Below, one piece after another: positions 7,217 to 12,622 of a DNA stretch of 12,622 bases; within the stretch, counting starts at the first letter, position 1, and each line of letters begins with the position of its first letter. The stretch is from Rhodospirillales bacterium (GTDB lineage Bacteria > Pseudomonadota > Alphaproteobacteria > Acetobacterales > Acetobacteraceae): the NCBI GenBank assembly GCA_903644035.1, contig CAHJXG010000476.1, forward strand, positions 1 to 12,622, read 5' to 3'. Both the position numbers and the translations under genes were made by a program. The notes under the pieces are model-generated. The model saw only the letters and a program-made list of their open reading frames with translations, was not told where the DNA came from and did no database searches.

Positions 7217-7587
7217 GGGATTTCCCCCGGACCCAGGTATCGGCACGTCTCGCCGCTGCTCGGCCGGCGGACCGTCACGGCCGACAGCCCCGGCAGGCTA
7301 GGCGCGAGCCTGCGCCATATCCATGCGGAGAGATTTTCCATCGTGGCCGGGCCGAGATCGGCGACGTCGTCCAACAAGCGGTGGTCGAGTGCATGCCGTG
7401 CGGCGCCGAGGGCCGCCTCGAATTCGCCAAAGTCGATGAGCATGCCCGTTCCCCGCTGCGGCGCGCCCCTCAACGTTATCTCGGCCTGGTACGAATGGCC
7501 GTGAATACGCCCGCTCGCCTCGACGCCGATCTCCCGCCGCAGCGTGTGCGCCGCCTCGAACCAGAACGATTTCGAGACCTCCCACAT
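7213..7587 (-). CDS. queD: QueD-type 6-carboxy-tetrahydropterin synthase
   Basis: This 124-residue protein belongs to the 6-pyruvoyl-tetrahydropterin synthase / QueD family. QueD converts dihydroneopterin triphosphate to 6-carboxy-5,6,7,8-tetrahydropterin, the step before QueE. The zinc-binding histidines are in FEAAHTL (H14) and RIHGHSY (H29, H31). The catalytic Asp-His pair is in ALDHRLL (D68, H69), and the pterin-anchoring Glu is in SSGETCRY (E113). In E. coli QueD a catalytic Cys sits four residues before the first His of HGH; here that position is Ser (S25). This may be a subfamily trait rather than inactivation. The ATG at 7587 shares a base with the queE stop (TAATG), and the gene's own stop overlaps the queC start (ATGA), so translation is probably coupled on both sides. 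Confidence 0.93.
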   Translation of the reverse strand: MWEVSKSFWFEAAHTLRREIGVEASGRIHGHSYQAEITLRGAPQRGTGMLIDFGEFEAALGAARHALDHRLLDDVADLGPATMENLSAWIWRRLAPSLPGLSAVTVRRPSSGETCRYLGPGEIP

Positions 7588-8222
7588 TACCGGAGCCCGA
7601 TGAGCTTGTGGGTCTGCAGGCTCAGGCGCCAGGCCGGATGCCGCATGCAATATTCCGCCGCGGCAGCCGCGTTGGCCACGGCATCGGGCCCGTCCATGGG
7701 CTGGAGGGACAGGCGGCCGAATCGGAGCGACTCGAAGTCGGATGGCTCGCAGCCCTCCTGCGGGTAGACAAGCTTCAGTTCGTCGCCGGCGCGCAGGCGC
7801 AGGCCGCAACCCGCCTTCGGACTGACGCAAACCCAGTCGAGGCCGGCCGGGACGTCCAGCGTCCCATTGGTCTCGACCGCGATCTCGAAGCCGCGTGCGT
7901 GGAGCACATCGACGAGCGAGCCGTCGACCTGCAGCATCGGCTCCCCGCCGGTGAGGACGCAGAGGCGATGGTCGGATCCGGCCGCCCATTCCGCCTCGAT
8001 CGCGTCGGCGAGCGCCGCGGCGGACCCGTAACGGCCGCCCCCGGTCCCGTTCGTGCCGACGAAGTCGGTATCGCAGAACCGGCACGCAGCGGCCGCGCGA
8101 TTCGGCTCCCGTCCCGACCAGAGATTGCAGCCGGCGAAGCGGCAGAACACCGCGGCGCGGCCGGCGTGCGCGCCCTCGCCTTGCAGCGTGAGGAAGATCT
8201 CCTTGACGGCATACCGTCTCAT
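7587..8222 (-). CDS. queE: QueE, 7-carboxy-7-deazaguanine synthase (radical SAM)
   Basis: This 211-residue radical SAM enzyme rearranges 6-carboxy-tetrahydropterin into 7-carboxy-7-deazaguanine. It starts MRRYAVKEIFLTLQGEG, the typical QueE opening. The cluster motif is the expanded CX14CX2C form (C32, C47, C50), found in one QueE subgroup instead of the canonical CX3CX2C. CDTDF follows. Further motifs are TGGEP (91-95), VETNG (116-120) and VSPKAG (133-138). The ATG at 8222 overlaps the stop of the upstream DGQHR gene as ATGA, and its TAA stop overlaps the queD ATG. The frame is open much further upstream, but that extension is antisense to the DGQHR gene's own frame and is not QueE-like. The enzyme looks intact. 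Confidence 0.95.
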   Translation of the reverse strand: MRRYAVKEIFLTLQGEGAHAGRAAVFCRFAGCNLWSGREPNRAAAACRFCDTDFVGTNGTGGGRYGSAAALADAIEAEWAAGSDHRLCVLTGGEPMLQVDGSLVDVLHARGFEIAVETNGTLDVPAGLDWVCVSPKAGCGLRLRAGDELKLVYPQEGCEPSDFESLRFGRLSLQPMDGPDAVANAAAAAEYCMRHPAWRLSLQTHKLIGLR

Positions 8223-9277
8223 GCAGCCGCCCCGACCCGGGCCCGTCCACGGCGGATCATACGCACCAAGTGATGCGCGAGCAGGCGATAATCCGACTTG
8301 GTGTTCTGCAGGCTGTTCCAGGGACGCCGCTCGTCGCCGAATTCCCATTCGCCGGACGTCCAATGCGTTCGGCCCAGCAAGGGGCGCAGGCCGACCTCGA
8401 ACTGCTCCCGCGTGGTCGCCGCGAAGCGGATCGCCACCTCGTCCATCACGTATCCCATGGCGATGAGCCCCACGCCGTGGACGAGGCGGGACGACTTGCT
8501 CGCGTGCCCCTCCCAATCGGCGCGGAAGACGTGCTGCACGGCGGCGAAGAAGTCGCTGACCATGGAGAGCCCAGTGTCCAGCAACGCGGCGTTGTCGGGG
8601 AACTCCCTGAGGGCTCCGTGCTGGAGCGAGTTCATCAGCATGCGCTGTACGAGCGTGTCCTTCAGCACTCCCGCGGGATTGGTCTGCTGGTTGATCTGGC
8701 CGCGCAGCGAGGACTCGCTGCCGTAGTTCAGAGCCTCGACGAGGACCGCTGCACCCGTCCTGTCCGACAGCCGGTGCGGCAGGCCCTGCACGCCGGGCAA
8801 CAGTTCGTAGATCAGAGGCTTGGCAAGGGGCCGCGTGTTGTTGATCAGGATAAACTGCCGGTTCAATTCGGCAGGCTCGGGGCAGATGAACGCCGACACG
8901 ACAAACTCGAAGTCCCGGCCCTCAAGCCCGAGGGCCGCGCATAGACGTTGCTGGCCATCGACCACCCAGCCCGGAGGACCCTTCGAGGTGTCGACGATCA
9001 GCGTCCCCGCGTCGTCGACGGTCACGCCGTGATCGAACGCGAGCACGATGGCGTTGGGCAGCATGGAATCGGGATCCGCGAGGTAGTCGCGAATCTCGCG
9101 GATGTGGGATGCGATCTGTGGTCGTTGGAAACCGCTGAGGCGGCCGTCGGCGTCGCGCCCGATCCGCTCGATCCTGGCGATCCGGGATACCTGCGAGGGT
9201 GTGGCCGTGAAGCACAGCACGCGGGATCCGGCGCCCTGCCGCGGGGAGATCGTCGGGCCGAGCCGGAGGATCGTCAA
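8219..9277 (-). CDS. DGQHR-domain protein, DpdB/DndB-like (second copy)
   Basis: The product is 352 residues if translation starts at the TTG at 9277, which overlaps the dpdA stop as TTGA. The frame continues upstream through dpdA, so the start was chosen by this overlap and because homology begins at TILRLGPT. The protein has the DGQHR/DndB signature: SRIARIERIGRD, LSGFQRPQIASHI, the core VVDGQQRL (105-112), FILINNTRPLAK (142-153) and a helical C-terminal half with LVHGVGLIAMGY (265-276). In Dpd systems DpdB works with the transglycosylase DpdA to place preQ0 in DNA and has ATPase activity. DndB, a relative, is a transcription regulator of phosphorothioation genes. A paralogue with the same motifs lies on the other side of dpdA. 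Which of the two is the functional DpdB cannot be decided here. Confidence 0.88.
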   Translation of the reverse strand: MTILRLGPTISPRQGAGSRVLCFTATPSQVSRIARIERIGRDADGRLSGFQRPQIASHIREIRDYLADPDSMLPNAIVLAFDHGVTVDDAGTLIVDTSKGPPGWVVDGQQRLCAALGLEGRDFEFVVSAFICPEPAELNRQFILINNTRPLAKPLIYELLPGVQGLPHRLSDRTGAAVLVEALNYGSESSLRGQINQQTNPAGVLKDTLVQRMLMNSLQHGALREFPDNAALLDTGLSMVSDFFAAVQHVFRADWEGHASKSSRLVHGVGLIAMGYVMDEVAIRFAATTREQFEVGLRPLLGRTHWTSGEWEFGDERRPWNSLQNTKSDYRLLAHHLVRMIRRGRARVGAAA

Positions 9278-10560
9278 GGCAGCGGCCCCACCGCGCCGTG
9301 GCGTGGCCGGCGGAGCAGACCGTAAAAGACGTGCAAGTTGTGCATCCCGCGACGCTTGTTGCGGTTGGAGGATCTGAAGATCAGCACCTCGACGCCGCTT
9401 TCGCGGCACACCCGGCAATCGCACGCCTCCCAGGGCCGGTCGCCCAAGGTGCGTGTGTAGGCGGACCTCAGGACATCGAACCGCGCCTTGTTCCTCCCGT
9501 CGCTCGCTCCGTCGTCCCAGAGGGCGTACCGGCCATATGCCAGCACGGCTTCGACCGCGTCGCCCACTGCTAGGGCCCCGGTCGCGCAACGACGTACCGC
9601 GTCGAGCGCCCTCGCCTCCAGGCCGAGCAGGCTCTCCTGGTCCAGGCGGCCCCGCCTCGCGCGGCGCAGGAGTTTGTCGTTGTCGATCGCCTGGGGGATC
9701 CGCACAGCCGTGTAGTAGGCGAGGTCGCGCCCCTCGCCGACCGCGTAGTAGTTCCGCTTGCCGTCCTTGAACGCGCGCAACAAGGGGGAGGTCGTGTCGA
9801 AGCTGGCGACCCCGTAGCGGCGCACGGCCTCGAGGTGGTCGGTCTTCCCGAACCCGAGCAGGTGCAGCCGCACGCATTGCGGGATCGCGGCCCGGATCGC
9901 CGCGAGGGCGCGCTCGATCTGCTCGATGCTCAGAGGCACCATCCCGCCCACCGCAAGGTAATTGTAGCCCATGGCCACCAGGGAGGCCGCCGCCGCCGCC
10001 ATGCTGGCCGGGGACCATCCCTGGATCACGCCGACGGGGGTAAAAGCCGCGCCCAGAGCACGCGAGGCGGGCAGGAAGGCTTCGGCGTGCGCGAGTGTTA
10101 TGTCGGAGCGGCAGCGGGCCTCGTCCGACGGCGGGAGGGCGTCTTCGGTGAAGTCGAAGATGAGATGGTCGATCGAGCAGCCGTGCGTGAAGCCGCCATC
10201 CTCGTAGAACTCTAGCGTGTCGTCGATGCCATGCGGAGGCTCGTGTTCGTCCCTGTAGGTGAACGCACCGTTGTCGCCCATTATCATGCTGTCGGGATAG
10301 CGCGACGCGGGGAACCGGAGGAACGCGCGGGCGCCCTCCCGCCGGAACCTCATGGCCTGGGGTTCCGAGTACTTCCCCGTTCGGCGGGCGTCGCCCACGA
10401 TGGCGCGCGACACGAGCAGTCCGTCGTAGGGAGCGGTTTCCAGGTGCTCGTGCGGGAAATCGTCGTCCTCGTGCGCTCGACGGTCCGCCGCCTGCCGGTC
10501 CCCGACGAAGTCGAAGTCCGGGTCGACGTAGTCCAGACTGTCGGAATATAGGAACCTCAT
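9274..10560 (-). CDS. dpdA: DpdA-type 7-deazaguanine DNA transglycosylase
   Basis: The product is 428 residues and belongs to the tRNA-guanine transglycosylase superfamily, DpdA branch. DpdA exchanges guanine in DNA for a 7-deazaguanine such as preQ0. In the barrel, GDNGAF (D96) matches the base-binding Asp region of TGT, YLAVGGMVPL (201-210) the glycine-rich substrate loop, and SFDTTSPL (D255) the nucleophile region. The zinc site is CDCRVC (C380, C382, C385) with a His in GMHNLH (407-410). The HEHLET (37-42) and GLLVSRA (47-53) stretches near the N terminus replace the usual tRNA-type start. The PUA and tRNA-binding domains seen in archaeal TGT are absent. The ATG at 10560 overlaps the preceding DGQHR gene as ATGA, and the stop overlaps the next gene as TTGA. 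Its position inside a preQ0 operon strongly supports DNA rather than tRNA as the substrate. Confidence 0.9.
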   Translation of the reverse strand: MRFLYSDSLDYVDPDFDFVGDRQAADRRAHEDDDFPHEHLETAPYDGLLVSRAIVGDARRTGKYSEPQAMRFRREGARAFLRFPASRYPDSMIMGDNGAFTYRDEHEPPHGIDDTLEFYEDGGFTHGCSIDHLIFDFTEDALPPSDEARCRSDITLAHAEAFLPASRALGAAFTPVGVIQGWSPASMAAAAASLVAMGYNYLAVGGMVPLSIEQIERALAAIRAAIPQCVRLHLLGFGKTDHLEAVRRYGVASFDTTSPLLRAFKDGKRNYYAVGEGRDLAYYTAVRIPQAIDNDKLLRRARRGRLDQESLLGLEARALDAVRRCATGALAVGDAVEAVLAYGRYALWDDGASDGRNKARFDVLRSAYTRTLGDRPWEACDCRVCRESGVEVLIFRSSNRNKRRGMHNLHVFYGLLRRPRHGAVGPLP

Positions 10561-11678
10561 TCGGCGGCCGCCGGCCGCGCCGCGCCGCGCTCGAGCGCGA
10601 CAAGGAGGTTCGATAGGCCGCGCACGTCCCTTTGCGTGCACTGGATCTCATCCCAGCCGCGGTTCAGGGCCTCCCAGCGGCCTTCGGTCCATCGGCATAG
10701 CGGCGCAATGCGTTCCAGCACGTCCCGCGCTTCCGCGTAGACGTCCGTGGCCGGGGCGAGACGCGACACTATCTGGTCCATGAGCACGCCCATGGCGGCA
10801 AGGCCGGCCGCGTGCATGAGGCGGCTCCGGTCCGGCGGGAGCCCCCAGGCATCCGGAAAGACGTCGCGGACCGCCGACCAGAAGGACACCATCACCCGGT
10901 GCATCGCGTCGACATCGGCCGAGCCGTCGGGAGCCAGGTGCGCGGCCAGAGCCCCGCGGGGATCCTGAAGGCTACGCCGCATTAGGTTCGTCAAACTCGA
11001 GTCGGTGATGACCGCGCCCGCCGGGGCCTCCGAGGGCCTTCTCACGATGCCGCGGAACGGCGATCCGGGCGCTTCAGCCAGGGAGGCGCAGAGGACGCTC
11101 GGCACGCGGCGGGGCGCCAGATCGCGGGGAAGCACTGAGCCGACCGAGGGCAGCAACTCGTCAATGAGGCGGCGATCCAGCGGCCTCGCTTTGTTGACGA
11201 GGATGAACTGCTCGCGGTGCGTGGCGAGGTCGCCCGACACGAATGCGATCACGGGAACCTGCACCGCGGCCCCGGGCACGAGCGCCATCGCGAGCGCCCG
11301 TTGCTGGCCGTCCACAATCCAGGCCGACTTGCGCCCCGGACGGACCGGGATCGATAGAATCCCGCCCTCGCTGGCCTCGTCCGCTGCTTGGTTCTTCGTG
11401 CCTCGCTTGGCGTTGAACCTCGCTCCTGGTGCGAGCGCCAGGATCACCGCGTTCGGAAACAGAACCTGTCCCGAGCCGAGGTATTCCGCGATGCGCCTGA
11501 CGTGTTCGCGTATCTCGGGGCGCTGGAAGCCGATGACGTCGCCCGCGGAACCGCGGCCTATACGGGAGATCTCCGCCACTTCGAGCACGCGCGAGCCGGG
11601 CAGGAAGGCCGCGTAGACGTCCACGCCGGCCTGTCGGGTGCGCACCGCGTGCACGTCGACCGAATAAGCCCCGTTCAT
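10557..11678 (-). CDS. dpdB: DGQHR-domain protein, DpdB/DndB-like (first copy)
   Basis: The product is 373 residues from the ATG at 11678, which overlaps the stop of the DpdC-like gene as ATGA. A GTG at 11735 would add 19 residues but lies inside the preceding gene. Signature segments are EISRIGRG, VIGFQRPEIREHV, WIVDGQQRALAMAL (120-133, the DGQHR motif as DGQQR), FILVNKARPLDRR (158-170) and LMHAAGLAAMGVLM (287-300). It matches the paralogue downstream of dpdA in motif order but is clearly diverged from it. It also carries an extra insert rich in Lys, Gly and Glu before the DGQQR strand (about 84-118). The expected role is as DpdB, the ATPase partner of DpdA in inserting preQ0. Regulation of the operon, as for DndB, is the alternative. 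The symbol is tentative because two candidates exist. Confidence 0.87.
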   Translation of the reverse strand: MNGAYSVDVHAVRTRQAGVDVYAAFLPGSRVLEVAEISRIGRGSAGDVIGFQRPEIREHVRRIAEYLGSGQVLFPNAVILALAPGARFNAKRGTKNQAADEASEGGILSIPVRPGRKSAWIVDGQQRALAMALVPGAAVQVPVIAFVSGDLATHREQFILVNKARPLDRRLIDELLPSVGSVLPRDLAPRRVPSVLCASLAEAPGSPFRGIVRRPSEAPAGAVITDSSLTNLMRRSLQDPRGALAAHLAPDGSADVDAMHRVMVSFWSAVRDVFPDAWGLPPDRSRLMHAAGLAAMGVLMDQIVSRLAPATDVYAEARDVLERIAPLCRWTEGRWEALNRGWDEIQCTQRDVRGLSNLLVALERGAARPAAAE

Positions 11679-12622
11679 GACGGCATCGTCCGCGTCACGT
11701 CCAAGAAGAGGCGCGCGAATCTCCCCTGCTCGCACGACACTTCCCGGACGTGCCGCACATGGGCCAGCGCGTCGCTTCGGCGTGGCCCCACGTCCCTGAT
11801 GGCGACGCGGATGTGCTCGCGAATGGTTTCATCGTCCGCGCGGCGCTGCGGCCGCCGCAAGGCCAGCGGCGGGGCGAAGGCCAGGCGCCGTTCGACCGCG
11901 TCGCGCTGCGCCTCGAGATCCGGGCCCGCCGTGAGTGCGTTTTCCACAAAGTCTTCGAGCGCGCGCTGTGCGAAGTCGACGCGCGCCCCGTCGGCACCAA
12001 CCGCCCCGAGCCTCTCATCGTAGGGCATGACGAACGGCCGCAGGGACTGCGGCAGGCTGGAGCCGATCGATAGGCCGAAGATGCGGAGCGCACCTCGGGC
12101 CTCCTCGGCGAACCGGGCGAGGGTATCGGCAACCATGGCAGCGTAGGATCGCGACAGGCACACCATCACGAGGCCACGGCCGGCCAACTCGTCCACGAAG
12201 GGGAAGGAGAATGGGCCATCGCTCACCGCCCGCCACCAACGGACGGCATTGAAGGCCCCGGTGACGCGGGTGGGAACCGACCCCGGCCCGCTCGGGCGGA
12301 CAGTCAGGTCGTAAGCGGGGATCGGCCTCTCGGCCCGGACGTAGCCGAGGCCCGCCGAGATGATGCCGAGGTCGGCCCCCGCCTTGCAGGCCGCCCGGCG
12401 CGCAATTGCGAAGGCTCGACTGTGGTAGAGTTCGCCTGCAGGCGTCAGTTCCGTTTCGGCGCGCAGCATGGCGAGCCATTCTGACGCCATGCTCGACTGA
12501 TCCGCCGCCTCCAACGAATCGACACGCAAGCGCGTGCGGCAGCGCTTGCCCGCCGAGCAGGTGGTCACGACGAGCGGGCGGTTCGCTCTTTCCGGTGCGG
12601 TATGCGCGATCGCAACTGCATG
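11675..12622 (-). CDS. DpdC-like protein (YaaA/DUF6884-like fold), 5' end outside window
   Basis: The frame is open from the window edge to the TGA at 11675. An internal GTG at 12568 would give 297 residues, but the strand LVVTTCSAGKR begins upstream of it, so the true start is probably at or beyond the edge. Numbering from that GTG, motifs are TCSAGKR (3-9), ELYHSRAFAIARRA (46-59), GIISAGLGYV (68-77) and IPAYDLTV (83-90). This order (Cys/Ser-Lys strand, LY-S-F helix, SA-x-G loop, PAYDLT) resembles the YaaA/DUF6884 fold. In Dpd systems DpdC converts preQ0 already placed in DNA to the amide dADG, and YaaA-like proteins are linked to the same chemistry. The C-terminal 125 residues are helical and unassigned. 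Its stop overlaps the next start (ATGA). Identity as DpdC rests on fold resemblance plus position next to dpdB and dpdA. Confidence 0.72.
   Translation of the reverse strand, partial: HAVAIAHTAPERANRPLVVTTCSAGKRCRTRLRVDSLEAADQSSMASEWLAMLRAETELTPAGELYHSRAFAIARRAACKAGADLGIISAGLGYVRAERPIPAYDLTVRPSGPGSVPTRVTGAFNAVRWWRAVSDGPFSFPFVDELAGRGLVMVCLSRSYAAMVADTLARFAEEARGALRIFGLSIGSSLPQSLRPFVMPYDERLGAVGADGARVDFAQRALEDFVENALTAGPDLEAQRDAVERRLAFAPPLALRRPQRRADDETIREHIRVAIRDVGPRRSDALAHVRHVREVSCEQGRFARLFLDVTRTMPS

Larger units (their letters stand above)
4980..12622 (-). other. Nine-gene translationally coupled operon (Dpd-type DNA modification)
   Basis: All nine genes lie on the minus strand with no gap larger than four bases. 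The junctions are ATGA (11675-11678), ATGA (10557-10560), TTGA (9274-9277), ATGA (8219-8222), TAATG (7585-7589), ATGA (7213-7216), GTGA (6483-6486) and a four-base gap (5712-5715). Such junctions normally mean a single transcript with re-initiation of translation. The promoter must be upstream of the window's right edge. No internal promoter or intergenic space exists, so an IS insertion or frameshift in an early gene would be polar. The queC frameshift could weaken expression of the membrane protein and HAD genes that follow. Confidence 0.85.

Noticed and set aside
7213..8250. A 345-residue protein fused to the N terminus of QueD
   Set aside because: The first 220 residues are queE DNA in another frame. 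QueD homology begins at the ATG at 7587.
8219..10651. An 810-residue DpdA-DpdB-like fusion on the minus strand
   Set aside because: Only the part after 9277 has DGQHR homology. The earlier part reads dpdA DNA in the wrong frame. The genes are separate with a TTGA overlap.

Overview
The window is high-GC DNA, most likely from an alphaproteobacterium or a related proteobacterium. That is an inference from the base composition, the style of the QueC/QueE/QueD proteins and the mix of IS256, IS110 and ISL3 elements; no rRNA or other marker gene is present. There are two halves: a pile of broken insertion sequences (about 300-4831) and a tightly packed operon on the minus strand (12622 down to 4980).

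Left half. Positions 1-280 hold only unassigned minus-strand ORF fragments. An IS256-family transposase gene starts at 485 and is cut at about 1471 by an IS110-family element of about 1.53 kb (1472-3005, minus strand). Removing the insert rejoins the IS256 frame through its third catalytic motif. The IS256 gene is cut again near 3130 by a short stub resembling an IS21-family end, and that stub is followed by a complete ISL3-family element (3174-4831) with perfect 31-bp terminal inverted repeats. Every transposase gene is broken: IS256 by the insertion and loss of its 3' end, IS110 by a frameshift and a TAG stop, ISL3 by a one-base deletion. This looks like the decayed edge of a genomic island.

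Right half. In transcription order the operon encodes a DpdC-like protein (YaaA/DUF6884-like fold, running off the right edge), a first DGQHR-domain DpdB/DndB-like protein, a DpdA-type DNA transglycosylase of the tRNA-guanine transglycosylase superfamily, a second DGQHR-domain protein, QueE, QueD, QueC, a three-helix membrane protein resembling Pycsar/DUF5706 effectors, and a HAD-superfamily hydrolase. Seven successive junctions overlap by one or four bases (ATGA, TTGA, GTGA or TAATG) and the last genes are four bases apart, so the nine genes are very probably one translationally coupled transcript.

The genes fit together as a 7-deazaguanine DNA modification (Dpd) system. QueD, QueE and QueC make preQ0, DpdA with DpdB-like proteins exchanges it for guanine in DNA, and a DpdC-like protein converts the nitrile, in known systems to the amide. 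Unusual points are two different DpdB-like paralogues flanking dpdA, a coupled membrane protein and HAD enzyme at the 3' end, a frameshift and altered PP-loop residue in queC, and a QueD lacking the usual catalytic cysteine. No folE and none of the dpd restriction genes (helicases, PLD nuclease) are visible, but the operon's 5' end lies outside the window.
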